DNA of 64,000 nt from Burkholderia sp. OK233 (GCF_900230185.1 NZ_OCSR01000001.1:3844001-3908000); one strand, 5' to 3'. Numbered from the stretch's first letter, positions 51,674 through 61,406 are shown. Numbers and translations: made by a program. The notes: generated by a model from the letters alone, not told the origin.

Positions 51674-53475
51674 ACTCGAACAATGTCCTGCAAGCGGGTC
51701 TCTTCATCGTCGTGCTGCTGGCTGCCGCGGTGCCGATGTCCCGTTATCTGAACAATGTGATGGACGGCAGCTCGCGCGTGGTCCGTTTCGGCGGTCCTAT
51801 CGAACGTTTGCTGTATCGCATCGCGGGCGTCGATCCGTCGGCGGAAATGGGCTGGAAGCACTACGCCATCGCCACGATCGCGTTCAACGCGCTCGGCACG
51901 CTGTTTCTTTACGTGTTGCTGCGCGTACAAGGCTGGTTGCCGGGCAACCCGCAGCAGTTCGGCCCGATGACGGTCGACGGCGCGTTCAATACCGCGGTCA
52001 GCTTCGTGACCAACACGAACTGGCAGGATTACACGCCTGAGCAGACCGTTGGCTATCTCGCGCAGATGCTCGGCTTCACCGTGCAGAACTTCTTCTCGGC
52101 CGCTACCGGCATTGTGGTGGTGATCGCGCTGATTCGCGGCTTCGCGCGTCACACCGCGCAAACCATTGGCAACTTCTGGGTCGATCTGACGCGTGTAACG
52201 CTCTACGTGTTGCTGCCGATGGCAGCGATCATCGCTGCGGTGCTGATGAGCCAGGGCGTGATCCAGAACTTCAAGTCGTATCAGGACGTGCCCACGCTGC
52301 AAACCACCACGTACGCCGCACCGAAGCTCGATGCACAAGGCAATCCGGTGAAGGACGCAAAGGGTAATCCGGTCACGGTCGATACGCCGGTGAAGACGCA
52401 AACCATTGCGATGGGTCCGGTTGCATCACAGGAAGCGATCAAGATGCTCGGCACCAACGGTGGCGGCTTCTTTAACGGCAACTCGGCGCATCCGTACGAA
52501 AACCCGACGCCGTTCTCGAACTTCCTGCAGATCTTCTCGATCCTGATCATTCCTGCGGCATTGGCACTCGTATTCGGCCGGATGATCATGGACCGCAAGC
52601 AGGGCGTGGCCGTGCTCGCGGCGATGACGATCGCTTTCGGCGTATGCGTGTTCGGCGAAATCAGCGCCGAGCAAACGGGTAATCCGGCGTTGACCGCGTT
52701 GCACGTCGATCAATCGGCGAATGCGATGCAGTCGGGCGGTAATGCGGAAGGCAAGGAAACGCGCTTCGGTATCGCGCAGTCGGGCATCTTCACCGTGGCG
52801 ACCACGGCGGCTTCGTGCGGCGCTGTAGCGAATACGCACGACTCGCTGACACCGATCGGCGGCCTCTATCCGATGCTGCTGATGCAACTCGGCGAAGTGA
52901 TCTTCGGCGGCGTGGGTTCCGGTATGTACGGCATGCTCGTGTTCGCACTGCTGGCCGTGTTCGTGGCAGGCCTGATGATCGGTCGCACGCCTGAATACGT
53001 CGGCAAGAAGATCGAAGCGTACGAGATGAAGATGGTGTCGATCGTGGTGCTGCTCACGCCGCTGCTGGTGCTGGTGGGCACGTCGATCGCGGTGCTGTCC
53101 GATGCGGGTAAGGCAGGTATCGCCAACCCCGGTGCGCACGGCTTCTCCGAAATTCTTTACGCGTTCAGCTCGGCCGCGAATAACAACGGCAGTGCGTTTG
53201 CCGGCCTGACTGTGGGCACGCCGTTCTACAACTGGCTCACGGCGATTGCGATGTGGTTCGGCCGCTTCGGCACGATCGTCCCGGTACTGGCAATCGCGGG
53301 CTCGCTCGCCGGCAAGAAGCGCATCGGCGTGACCGGCGGCACGCTGCCGACTCACGGCCCGCTGTTCGTCGTGCTGCTGCTCGGCACGGTGCTGCTGGTT
53401 GGCGCGCTGACTTATGTGCCCGCGCTCGCGCTCGGACCTGGTGTCGAACATCTGATGATGATGGGCGCCCATTGA
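51670..53475 (+). CDS. kdpA: K+-transporting ATPase potassium-binding subunit KdpA
   Basis: A 601-aa integral membrane subunit that binds and passes K+. It contains the four selectivity-filter-like P-loops, including AVSFVTNTNWQDYTPEQ, MLGTNGGGFFNGNSAHPYEN and the FTVATTAASCGAVANTHDS region. The internal loop at residues about 215-240 (KDAKGNPVTVDTPVK) is typical for the family. ATG overlaps kdpF by 4 nt, indicating coupling. Confidence 0.97.
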   Translation: MNSNNVLQAGLFIVVLLAAAVPMSRYLNNVMDGSSRVVRFGGPIERLLYRIAGVDPSAEMGWKHYAIATIAFNALGTLFLYVLLRVQGWLPGNPQQFGPMTVDGAFNTAVSFVTNTNWQDYTPEQTVGYLAQMLGFTVQNFFSAATGIVVVIALIRGFARHTAQTIGNFWVDLTRVTLYVLLPMAAIIAAVLMSQGVIQNFKSYQDVPTLQTTTYAAPKLDAQGNPVKDAKGNPVTVDTPVKTQTIAMGPVASQEAIKMLGTNGGGFFNGNSAHPYENPTPFSNFLQIFSILIIPAALALVFGRMIMDRKQGVAVLAAMTIAFGVCVFGEISAEQTGNPALTALHVDQSANAMQSGGNAEGKETRFGIAQSGIFTVATTAASCGAVANTHDSLTPIGGLYPMLLMQLGEVIFGGVGSGMYGMLVFALLAVFVAGLMIGRTPEYVGKKIEAYEMKMVSIVVLLTPLLVLVGTSIAVLSDAGKAGIANPGAHGFSEILYAFSSAANNNGSAFAGLTVGTPFYNWLTAIAMWFGRFGTIVPVLAIAGSLAGKKRIGVTGGTLPTHGPLFVVLLLGTVLLVGALTYVPALALGPGVEHLMMMGAH

Positions 53476-53543
53476 GGCGGCCCATTGGGATGACACAGGC
53501 GACCAGCGAGTGAACAGGCGCAAACGGGAAATTCGAGGATTCA

Positions 53544-55628
53544 ATGACTGAACATAATGCAACCAGGTCCATGTTCGACCCGGCGCTGCTGCGCCCGGCG
53601 ATCGTGGACTCCTTCAAAAAGCTCACGCCGCGCACGCAGTTCCGTAACCCGGTGATGTTCTGCGTGTACGTCGGCAGTATTCTGACGACCATTCTGTGGA
53701 TCGCCGCGCTCGGCGGTCAGGCCGAGGCGCCCGCGGGCTTCATTCTCGCGGTCACCTTGTGGCTGTGGTTCACGGTGCTGTTCGCGAACTTCGCGGAAGC
53801 GCTCGCCGAAGGCCGTTCCAAGGCCCAGGCAGCGTCGCTGCGCAGCGCGAAGAAAGACGTGATGGCCAAGAAGCTCAACGAGCCGCATCCGAAGTCGCCG
53901 ATCCGCATTCTGACGGCGTCCGATCTGCGTAAAGGCGACGTTGTGCTGGTCGAAACGGGCGACGTGATTCCGGCTGACGGCGAAGTGATCGACGGTGTTG
54001 CGTCGGTCGACGAATCGGCGATCACGGGTGAATCCGCACCGGTGATCCGCGAGTCGGGCGGCGACTTTTCGTCGGTGACGGGCGGCACGCGCGTGCTGTC
54101 GGACTGGATCGTCGTGCGTGTCACGGCGAATCCGGGCGAAGCCTTCCTCGACCGCATGATCGCGATGGTCGAAGGCGCCAAGCGTCAGAAGACGCCGAAC
54201 GAAATCGCACTGACGATTCTGCTGGTCGCGTTGACGATCGTGATGTTGCTCGCTACCGCCACGCTGCTGCCGTTCTCGATGTTCTCGGTCGAAGCCGCGA
54301 AAGCCGGGCATGTCGTCACGATTACAGCGCTGGTCGCGCTGCTGGTGTGTCTGATTCCGACCACCATCGGCGGGCTGTTGTCGGCGATCGGTGTGGCCGG
54401 TATGAGCCGCATGATGCAGGCCAACGTGATCGCCACCTCGGGCCGTGCTGTTGAAGCCGCAGGTGACGTCGACGTGTTGCTGCTCGACAAGACCGGCACG
54501 ATCACGCTCGGTAACCGTCAGGCATCGCAGTTCGTGCCGGCGCCGGGCTTGACCGAAGAAGCGCTGGCGGATGCCGCTCAGCTTTCGTCACTCGCCGACG
54601 AAACGCCGGAAGGCCGCAGCATCGTTGTACTGGCCAAGCAGCGCTTCAATATCCGTCAACGCGATATGGCCTCGCTGAAGGCGGAATTCCTTGCCTTCAC
54701 GGCGCAAACGCGGATGAGCGGTGTGGATCTGCCGGGCCGTGAAATCCGTAAGGGCGCGGCTGATGCAGTGAAGAACTACGTCGAAGCGAATGGCGGCCGT
54801 TTCCCGAACGAAGTCAGCACCGCAGTCGCCGAAGTCGCACGTCGCGGCAGCACGCCGCTGGTGGTCGCCGAGAAAGGCGAGCAGGGCGCACGCGTGCTCG
54901 GCGTGATCGAGTTGAAGGACGTGGTGAAGGGCGGCATCAAGGAGCGCTTCGCCGAACTGCGCAAGATGGGTATCAAAACCATCATGGTGACGGGCGACAA
55001 CCGGCTCACGGCAGCAGCGATTGCAGCAGAAGCAGGCGTCGACGATTTCCTCGCCGAAGCCACGCCGGAAGCGAAGCTCGCCACGATCCGCGCTCACCAG
55101 GCCGAAGGCCGGCTCGTGGCGATGACCGGCGACGGCACCAATGACGCCCCGGCGCTCGCACAGGCCGACGTCGCGGTGGCAATGAACACCGGCACGCAGG
55201 CGGCGAAGGAAGCCGGCAACATGGTCGACCTCGATTCGAATCCGACCAAGCTGATCGAGATCGTCGAGATCGGCAAGCAGATGCTGATGACGCGCGGCTC
55301 GCTTACGACGTTCTCGATTGCGAACGACGTGGCGAAGTACTTTGCGATCATCCCGGCGGCTTTCGCAACCACCTATCCGGCACTGAATGCGCTGAACGTG
55401 ATGCATCTGGCCACACCGGCCTCGGCGATCATGTCGGCGGTGATTTTCAATGCGCTGATCATCGTCTTGCTGATTCCACTGGCGCTCAAAGGTGTGAAGT
55501 ACCGGGCGCTGGGCGCGGCGATCCTGCTGCGCCGCAATCTGCTGGTCTACGGTCTGGGCGGGATCATCGTGCCGTTCATCGGCATCAAGCTGATCGATAT
55601 GGTGCTGGCCGCGTTTGGCTGGGTTTGA
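53544..55628 (+). CDS. kdpB: K+-transporting ATPase ATP-binding subunit KdpB
   Basis: A 694-aa P-type ATPase subunit. The phosphorylation motif is LLDKTGTITLGNR with Asp315. TGES (AITGESAP) of the actuator domain, and MTGDGTNDAPALAQ of the P-domain, are present. It begins MTEHNATRSMFDPALLRPAI and powers transport through KdpA. It follows kdpA after 68 bp without terminator. Confidence 0.97.
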   Translation: MTEHNATRSMFDPALLRPAIVDSFKKLTPRTQFRNPVMFCVYVGSILTTILWIAALGGQAEAPAGFILAVTLWLWFTVLFANFAEALAEGRSKAQAASLRSAKKDVMAKKLNEPHPKSPIRILTASDLRKGDVVLVETGDVIPADGEVIDGVASVDESAITGESAPVIRESGGDFSSVTGGTRVLSDWIVVRVTANPGEAFLDRMIAMVEGAKRQKTPNEIALTILLVALTIVMLLATATLLPFSMFSVEAAKAGHVVTITALVALLVCLIPTTIGGLLSAIGVAGMSRMMQANVIATSGRAVEAAGDVDVLLLDKTGTITLGNRQASQFVPAPGLTEEALADAAQLSSLADETPEGRSIVVLAKQRFNIRQRDMASLKAEFLAFTAQTRMSGVDLPGREIRKGAADAVKNYVEANGGRFPNEVSTAVAEVARRGSTPLVVAEKGEQGARVLGVIELKDVVKGGIKERFAELRKMGIKTIMVTGDNRLTAAAIAAEAGVDDFLAEATPEAKLATIRAHQAEGRLVAMTGDGTNDAPALAQADVAVAMNTGTQAAKEAGNMVDLDSNPTKLIEIVEIGKQMLMTRGSLTTFSIANDVAKYFAIIPAAFATTYPALNALNVMHLATPASAIMSAVIFNALIIVLLIPLALKGVKYRALGAAILLRRNLLVYGLGGIIVPFIGIKLIDMVLAAFGWV

Positions 55629-55658
55629 GCAGCGGCTGTTTAAGAGGAATTACTCATC

Positions 55659-56237
55659 ATGAAAAATCTGTTCCGTCCGTTAATCGTGATCTTCGCGGTG
55701 CTGACCGCCGTCACCGGCCTCGCCTATCCCGCCGTGATGACCGCGGTCGGTCAGGCGGCCTTCAACAATCAGGCCAACGGCAGCATGCTCGAGCAGAACG
55801 GCAAGGTGGTCGGCTCGAAGCTGATCGGCCAGCAGTTCGATGCGCCGCAGTACTTCTGGGGCCGTCTGTCCGCTACCAGCCCGATGCCGTACAACCCGCA
55901 GGGCTCGGGCGGTTCGAACCTCGGTCCGACCAACCCGGCGCTGCTTGACGAAGTCAAAGGCCGCATCGACGCCTTGAAGGTTGCCGGCACGGATATGTCG
56001 CAGCCGGTACCGGTTGACCTGGTGACGTCCTCGGGCAGCGGTCTCGATCCTGAGATCAGCCCGGCGGCCGCCGCGTATCAGATCGAACGCGTCGCCAAAG
56101 CGCGCAAGCTCGCCACCAACGATGTGCAGGCGCTGGTCGATCGTTATACGAGCGGCCGCCAGTTCGGCATTTTCGGTGAAGCGCGCGTGAACGTGCTGCA
56201 ACTGAATCTGGCGCTCGATGAGATGAAACACGGTTGA
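55659..56237 (+). CDS. kdpC: K+-transporting ATPase subunit KdpC
   Basis: A 192-aa subunit with one N-terminal transmembrane helix (FRPLIVIFAVLTAVTGLAYP) and a soluble domain. Conserved parts are VGSKLIGQQFDAPQYFWGRLSATS-type sequence (QQFDAPQYFWGRLS), SSGSGLDPEISPAAA and QFGIFGEARVNVLQLNLAL. It is believed to help KdpB bind ATP. It starts 30 nt after kdpB. Confidence 0.96.
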   Translation: MKNLFRPLIVIFAVLTAVTGLAYPAVMTAVGQAAFNNQANGSMLEQNGKVVGSKLIGQQFDAPQYFWGRLSATSPMPYNPQGSGGSNLGPTNPALLDEVKGRIDALKVAGTDMSQPVPVDLVTSSGSGLDPEISPAAAAYQIERVAKARKLATNDVQALVDRYTSGRQFGIFGEARVNVLQLNLALDEMKHG

Positions 56238-56282
56238 GCGTCGCTGACGTCGATAAGCGTCGATGATGGCTATGGTTCGAGG

Positions 56283-56307
56283 AGGCGGCGTCCATGCGGT
56301 GCCGCCT
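56283..56307 (+). terminator. Possible hairpin after kdpC
   Basis: AGGCGGC at 56283-56289 pairs with GCCGCCT at 56301-56307 around an 11-nt loop, 45 nt after kdpC. A second hairpin, GTTGCACC (56351-56358) with GGTGCAAC (56368-56375), follows. No U-tract is present. They could separate kdpFABC from kdpDE transcription. The 242-bp gap holds no other gene. Confidence 0.3.
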
Positions 56308-56479
56308 TCGCCATTTGTTCGCGGCCCCCGCGGTTGCAGCGGGCCGCCCGGTTGCACCATGTATCGCGGTGCAACGGGAAACCGGCAACTGACGTGTCCG
56401 CCATTGCCATTTGCGGGCTGGCCGCTGCCGTGCCACCATGCAGGCACTATCGCTCGCTTTACTATGAAAACCATTGAGC

Positions 56480-59314
56480 ATGAACCGCCCCGATCCTGAC
56501 GAACTGCTCGACAAGCTGCAACGCGACGAAGAAAAACGTCAGCGGGGCAGGCTGAAGATTTTCTTCGGCGCGTCGGCGGGCGTCGGCAAGACCTATGCGA
56601 TGTTGCAGGCCGCGCGGCGCCGTGCCGATGAAGGCGCGGACGTGGTGATCGGCATCGCCGAAACGCATGGCCGCAGCGAAACCGCTGCGCTGCTCGAAGG
56701 CCTCGACGTGCTGCCGCTCGCGCATATCGAGTATCGCGGCCGCAAGCTCGGCGAGTTCGATCTCGACGCCGCGCTCGCCCGCAAGCCGCAGCTGATTCTC
56801 GTCGACGAACTCGCGCATTCGAACGTGCAGGGCGCCCGGCATCTGAAGCGCTGGCAGGACGTCTACGAACTGCTCGACGCGGGCATCGATGTCTACACCA
56901 CCGTCAACGTCCAGCACCTCGAAAGCCTGAACGATGTGGTCGGCCAGATCACCGGCATCCGCGTCTGGGAGACGGTACCCGACCGCGTGTTCGATCGCGC
57001 GGACGAAGTCACGCTGGTCGACCTGCCCGCCGAGGAACTGCTCGACCGGATGCGCGACGGCAAGGTGTATTTGCCGCAGCAGGCCGAGCGCGCGGTGCGC
57101 AACTTCTTTCGCAAGGGCAACCTGATCGCGCTGCGCGAGCTGGCGTTGCGCCGTACCGCCGACCGCGTCGATGCACAGATGCGGGAATATCGCGCCGATC
57201 GTTCGATCCAGCGGATCTGGCAGGCGCGTGAGCGCTTGCTGGTGTGCATCGGCCCGGGCCCGGAAGCGCCGATGCTGGTGCGCGCGGCGGCGCGTCTCGC
57301 CGCCAGCCTGAAGGCAGACTGGATCGCCGTCTATGTGGAAACGCCCGCGCTGCAGCGCTTGCCCGACGCGCGCCGCGAACGCACGCTGAACGCCTTGAAG
57401 CTCGCCGCCGAACTCGGCGCCGAAACCGCAACGCTGGCCGGCACCGATGCGGTGGCCGCGCTGATCGGTTACGCGCAGGCTCGCAACGTTTCGAAGCTGG
57501 TGGCCGGCGCGTCGGCGCGCACCGGTCTCAGGCGCTGGCTGCGCCGGCCGCTCGGTGAGCGCATCGCCGAACGTGCGGGCGATCTCGATCTCACGCTGAT
57601 TCGCGCGTCGTCGGAGCGCGATGGGGCTGAGCATCGCCGCTTACTGAACACCACTGCCAACGCGTGGCGCGAGGCGTTGAGCACGGCGCGCGAACGCCGT
57701 TCGCCGCCGCGCGCCTACGGCATCGCGCTGGCGATCTGTGCGGCCATTACGCTGCTGTCGAGCCAACTGATCGACCATATCGATCTGACCAACCTCGTCA
57801 TGCTGTACCTGCTCGGCGTGATTTTCACCGCCGTGAAGCTGGGGCGCGGGCCCGGTGTCGTGCTGTCGTTCATGAGCGTGGCGGCATTCGATTTCTTCTT
57901 CGTGCCGCCGCGCATGTCGCTGTCGGTGTCCGATACGCAGTATCTGCTGACCTTCTTCGGCATGCTGCTGACGTCGCTCGTCATCAGCCATCTCACGTCG
58001 AGCTTGCGCCGCGAGGCGAGTGTTGCGCGGCGTCGGGAGCAACGTACCGGCGCGATGTATGCGATGGCGCGTGAATTGGCGGCGGCGCTCACCATGGAGC
58101 AGATCGTTGGCATCGGCAGCCGGCATGTGAGCGAAGTGTTCGGCGCGCGCGTCGCGATCCTGCTGCCGGATAGCGTCGATCAGGTGAAGCAGAAGATCGA
58201 GGACCCCGATGCGACGATCACGCTCGAAGGCGAGATGCTCGATATCGACGTCGGCCAATGGGTCTACGACCAGCAGAAGCCTGCCGGGCAAGGCACCGAT
58301 ACGCTGCCGGCCGCCGCCGCGCTCTACCTGCCGCTGAAGGCGCCGATGCGCACCCGCGGCGTGCTCGCGGTCGTGATGCGCGACGAGCGCGAGCTCGATG
58401 TGCCCGAGCAGCAACGCATGCTCGACGCGTTCGCCGCGCAAATCGCGCTGGCCCTCGAGCGTGTGCATTACGTCGATATCGCTCGCGATGCGCTCGTTAA
58501 TATGGAATCCGAGCGCTTGCGCAATTCGCTGCTGTCGGCGATTTCGCACGACCTGCGCACGCCGTTGACGACCATCGTCGGCTTCTCGTCGATGCTGGCG
58601 CAATCGCGCGAGGCGCATCCCGGTGCGCAGCCCGGCGACGATCTCGTCGAAGCGATTCACGAAGAAGCGCTGCGCATGACCGGGATCGTCACCAATCTGC
58701 TCGACATGGCGCGCTTGCAGGCCGGCAGCCTGCAGCTGAATCAGCAGTGGACGCTCCTCGAAGAAACGGTGGGCGCCGCGCTGCGGGCGTGCAAACGTGT
58801 GCTGGCGAATCATCCCGTACAGGTGAAGCTGCCCGCGGATTTGCCGCTGCTGCACCTCGACGCGGTGCTGATGGAGCGGCTCTTCTCGAACCTGTTCGAG
58901 AACGCGGCCAAATACACGCCGCCGGACACGCCTTTGACGATCGGCGCGCAACGTCTCGACGCGGACGGCAAGTCGTTCGTACGCGTCGCGGTCGACGATT
59001 ATGGGCCGGGTCTGCCAGCCGGCATGGAAGCGCGTGTGTTCGAGAAATTCACGCGCGGCGAGAAAGAATCGGCCAAGCCGGGCATCGGCCTTGGCCTCGC
59101 GATCTGCCGCGCAATCGTGGAAGCACACGGCGGTACAATCGGCGCGCTCAATCGGATGTCCGCGGACGGCCGCGTCGAAGGCGCGCGCTTCTGGTTCACA
59201 CTGCCGGTGGAAACGCCGCCCGAAGCACCGGATGCGCTGGAAGACGAAGACGCCGATGCCTTGCCCGACCTCGATTCAACTCTTAACTCGCGTTCCAAGC
59301 CTAGCCATGAGTGA
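56480..59314 (+). CDS. kdpD: Sensor histidine kinase KdpD
   Basis: A 944-aa sensor for K+ limitation and osmotic stress. The N-terminal KdpD domain carries FGASAGVGKTYAML (Walker A-like), then a universal-stress-protein-like domain, four closely spaced transmembrane helices (about residues 415-505, LAICAAITLLSS onward), a GAF-like region, and the kinase core with SAISHDLRTPLTTI (phosphoacceptor His690) and ATPase boxes NLFENAAKYTPP and KPGIGLGLAIC. ATG 56480 is chosen. A TTG at 56474 is an alternative. The acidic C-terminus overlaps kdpE by 8 nt. Confidence 0.95.
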   Translation: MNRPDPDELLDKLQRDEEKRQRGRLKIFFGASAGVGKTYAMLQAARRRADEGADVVIGIAETHGRSETAALLEGLDVLPLAHIEYRGRKLGEFDLDAALARKPQLILVDELAHSNVQGARHLKRWQDVYELLDAGIDVYTTVNVQHLESLNDVVGQITGIRVWETVPDRVFDRADEVTLVDLPAEELLDRMRDGKVYLPQQAERAVRNFFRKGNLIALRELALRRTADRVDAQMREYRADRSIQRIWQARERLLVCIGPGPEAPMLVRAAARLAASLKADWIAVYVETPALQRLPDARRERTLNALKLAAELGAETATLAGTDAVAALIGYAQARNVSKLVAGASARTGLRRWLRRPLGERIAERAGDLDLTLIRASSERDGAEHRRLLNTTANAWREALSTARERRSPPRAYGIALAICAAITLLSSQLIDHIDLTNLVMLYLLGVIFTAVKLGRGPGVVLSFMSVAAFDFFFVPPRMSLSVSDTQYLLTFFGMLLTSLVISHLTSSLRREASVARRREQRTGAMYAMARELAAALTMEQIVGIGSRHVSEVFGARVAILLPDSVDQVKQKIEDPDATITLEGEMLDIDVGQWVYDQQKPAGQGTDTLPAAAALYLPLKAPMRTRGVLAVVMRDERELDVPEQQRMLDAFAAQIALALERVHYVDIARDALVNMESERLRNSLLSAISHDLRTPLTTIVGFSSMLAQSREAHPGAQPGDDLVEAIHEEALRMTGIVTNLLDMARLQAGSLQLNQQWTLLEETVGAALRACKRVLANHPVQVKLPADLPLLHLDAVLMERLFSNLFENAAKYTPPDTPLTIGAQRLDADGKSFVRVAVDDYGPGLPAGMEARVFEKFTRGEKESAKPGIGLGLAICRAIVEAHGGTIGALNRMSADGRVEGARFWFTLPVETPPEAPDALEDEDADALPDLDSTLNSRSKPSHE

Positions 59315-60005
59315 CCCGAGCATCACAGTCGTCCTGATTGAAGACGAAAAGCAGATTCGCCGCTTCGTGCGAACCGCGCTGGAAGGCGAGGGCATCGTCG
59401 TGCACGACGCCGAGACTGGCAAGCAAGGTCTCGTCGAAGCGGCGACGCGCAAACCCGATCTCGTCATCGTCGATCTCGGCCTGCCCGACACAGACGGTCT
59501 CGACGTGATTCGCGAGCTCCGTGGCTGGAGCGAGCTGCCGGTCATCGTGCTATCGGCGCGCACCCAGGAAACCGAGAAAGTCGCCGCGCTCGACGCCGGT
59601 GCGGACGATTACCTCACCAAACCGTTCGGCGTCTCCGAACTGCTGGCGCGGATCCGCGCGCATATGCGGCGCCGCAATCAGGGCGGTGCGAATGAATCGC
59701 CGCTGGTGCGCTTTGGCGCGGTGACGGTCGATCTGGCCTTGCGTCAGGTGAGCCGCGACGGCGTGGCCGTCCATCTCACGCCGATCGAATACCGCCTGCT
59801 CGCGACACTGGTGCGCCACGCCGGCCGCGTGCTGACACACCGGCAATTGCTGCGCGACGTGTGGGGGCCGTCCCATGTGGAGAGCCACCACTATCTGCGT
59901 ATTTACATGGCGCATCTGCGCGGGAAACTGGAGCGCGACCCGGCGCAGCCGGAGCATATCGTCACGGAAACGGGTGTGGGGTACCGGCTGGTGGGCGCGG
60001 TTTGA
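59307..60005 (+). CDS. kdpE: Response regulator KdpE
   Basis: A 232-aa OmpR-family regulator. The receiver has VLIEDEKQIRRFVRTAL and the phospho-acceptor Asp56 in LVIVDLGLPDTDG, plus Lys in YLTKPFG. The winged-helix output domain contains LTPIEYRLLATLVRHAG and the VGYRLVG end. It overlaps kdpD by 8 nt and is expected to activate kdpFABC. Confidence 0.96.
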   Translation: MSDPSITVVLIEDEKQIRRFVRTALEGEGIVVHDAETGKQGLVEAATRKPDLVIVDLGLPDTDGLDVIRELRGWSELPVIVLSARTQETEKVAALDAGADDYLTKPFGVSELLARIRAHMRRRNQGGANESPLVRFGAVTVDLALRQVSRDGVAVHLTPIEYRLLATLVRHAGRVLTHRQLLRDVWGPSHVESHHYLRIYMAHLRGKLERDPAQPEHIVTETGVGYRLVGAV

Positions 60006-60081
60006 GCCTGCCTGCGGCGTCCGCCGCGCCCTTGCGCGCCCTTGCGGCTCGTCGCCGCAGCAAGGCGGCGCGCTATTTTGA

Positions 60082-60087
60082 TATAAT
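60082..60087 (+). promoter_or_regulatory. -10 element of the guanidinium exporter gene
   Basis: TATAAT is a perfect sigma-70 -10 hexamer. Transcription would begin near 60093-60095, just before the first riboswitch hairpin at 60096. A good -35 is not visible. Confidence 0.6.
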
Positions 60088-60095
60088 TACAGTTC

Positions 60096-60137
60096 GTAAG
60101 GACGACCTTGCGCACTGCTACAAACGGGGACGGCCCC
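60096..60137 (+). ncRNA. Guanidine-II (mini-ykkC) type riboswitch
   Basis: Two short hairpins each cap with an ACGR loop, the hallmark of guanidine-II. Hairpin 1 is GTAAGG-ACGA-CCTTGC (60096-60111, including one G-U pair). Hairpin 2 is GGGG-ACGG-CCCC (60126-60137). The 14-nt spacer, location just after the transcription start and 10 nt before the Shine-Dalgarno GGAG (60148-60151) fit translation control. Guanidinium binding would free the ribosome site. The downstream gene is a SugE/Gdx exporter, the known target of this class. Confidence 0.88.
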
Positions 60138-60158
60138 ATCTGACCATGGAGCTGTCTC

Positions 60159-60479
60159 ATGTCCTGGATTCTTCTGCTGATTGCCGGTTTGCTCGAAGTC
60201 GCATGGGCGGCCGGTCTCAAAACCTCCGACGGTTTCACCCGGCTCTGGCCGTCCGTGTTCACGCTCGTGACCGCGCTCGGCAGCTTCGTTCTGCTCGCCA
60301 TGGCGATGCGCCAGTTGCCGCTCGGCACCGCCTACGCCGTGTGGACAGGGATCGGCGCGGTCGGCGCGTTCATCTTCGGCATTGTCATGATGGGCGAGGC
60401 CTTGACCGTCGCGCGGGTGGCGAGCGCGGCGCTGATCGTGATCGGACTGATCGGTTTGAAGCTGTCATCGGGGCATTGA
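60159..60479 (+). CDS. sugE: SMR-family guanidinium exporter (SugE/Gdx)
   Basis: A 106-aa four-helix small multidrug resistance protein of the SugE/Gdx subtype, starting MSWILLLIAGLLEVAWAAGL, with the essential Glu13 (LLEVAWA) and the G-x-A-Y-A-V-W-x-G-I-G motif (LGTAYAVWTGIGAVGAF). It exports guanidinium in exchange for protons. The Gdx assignment is strengthened by the guanidine-II riboswitch ahead of it. Start 60159 has GGAG with a 7-nt spacer. It is a single-gene unit. Confidence 0.94.
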   Translation: MSWILLLIAGLLEVAWAAGLKTSDGFTRLWPSVFTLVTALGSFVLLAMAMRQLPLGTAYAVWTGIGAVGAFIFGIVMMGEALTVARVASAALIVIGLIGLKLSSGH

Positions 60480-60593
60480 GGCCTGTTGGCGGCTCCGATT
60501 ATCGTGCCCTCATGCGCTTGAAGCGTGCGCCAACCCCCCGCCATTAGAGTCCGCCATTTGTTAGTCGCTCTGCGTTCTGCGAATTAACGTGGC

Positions 60594-60599
60594 TATAAT
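60594..60599 (+). promoter_or_regulatory. -10 element upstream of the DUF4126 gene
   Basis: TATAAT at 60594-60599 (GGCTATAATGAG) is a perfect -10 hexamer. No convincing -35 is visible. It lies 139 nt upstream of the DUF4126 start and may drive that gene. Confidence 0.4.
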
Positions 60600-60738
60600 G
60601 AGATCGAATCCAACCTGAATTTGCCCGCGGCCTATTTGGCGCGGCCGGCTTGGCGCGGGTCTGACGACTTCGGTGCGGCGGCTCCCTTTCCAATGCCCAT
60701 CGAAGCGCCCGGCACGCACAGCGCGCCTGGAGGCGGCC

Positions 60739-61350
60739 ATGCTTGAATCACTTTCGCTCGCTGCGGGCCTCTCATGGGGCAGCGGTCTGCGCCTCTATCT
60801 GACAGTCCTGCTGGCCGGCGTGTTCGCACGTCTCGGCTTCATCCATCTCCCCGATACGCTGTCCGCACTGTCTTCGCCATGGGTAATCGGTGTTGCCGGT
60901 GTACTGACGGTCACTGAATTTCTCGCCGACAAAATCCCCGCGTTCGATTCCTTATGGGACGCGGTCCATACCTTTATTCGCATTCCCGCCGGCGCCGTGC
61001 TGGCGGCCGGCGCGCTCGGACATGCCGATCCGGCGCTGCTGACGGTTGCGGCACTGGCGGGTGGCACGCTGGCGGGCACCGCGCATCTGGCCAAAGCGGG
61101 CACGCGCGCGCTGATCAATCTGTCACCGGAACCGGTGTCGAATGTCGTGACCTCGACCGCTGAAGACGGTCTCGTGTTCGGCGGCATGCTGCTCGCGCTG
61201 TTCGTGCCGGTTCTGTTTCTGGTCTTGATGGTGGGCTTCCTGATGCTGGCCGCCTGGGCGTTGCCGCGGCTGTGGCGCGGGGTGCAGGGCGGTTTTCGCG
61301 GGATGGCGACGCACATGGTGTCGCGCTTTGCCAGGAGTCGGCACGATTGA
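60739..61350 (+). CDS. DUF4126 family membrane protein
   Basis: A 203-aa protein with about five hydrophobic helices. It matches the DUF4126 type: GLSWGSGLRLYLTVLLAGVF at the start, EFLADKIPAFDSLWDAVHTFI and LTVAALAGGTLAGTAHLAKA, and SPEPVSNVVTSTAEDGLVFG, a conserved pattern. The function is not known. Start 60739 follows TGGAGG. It overlaps or nearly abuts the ABC permease gene, suggesting cotranscription. Confidence 0.8.
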   Translation: MLESLSLAAGLSWGSGLRLYLTVLLAGVFARLGFIHLPDTLSALSSPWVIGVAGVLTVTEFLADKIPAFDSLWDAVHTFIRIPAGAVLAAGALGHADPALLTVAALAGGTLAGTAHLAKAGTRALINLSPEPVSNVVTSTAEDGLVFGGMLLALFVPVLFLVLMVGFLMLAAWALPRLWRGVQGGFRGMATHMVSRFARSRHD

Positions 61351-61406
61351 GCGATACGGGACGCGGGGTAACGGCGCGCGCCAAGGCAGCGAGCCGGTTG
61401 GGCAGT

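Noticed and set aside
60006..60080. Possible kdpE terminator
   Set aside because: The region is GC-rich and has small stem options but no convincing stem with U-tract before the exporter's -10 box.
59861..60547. Overlapping plus-strand frame covering kdpE end, riboswitch and sugE
   Set aside because: No family features. It runs through the riboswitch and the sugE gene in another frame.
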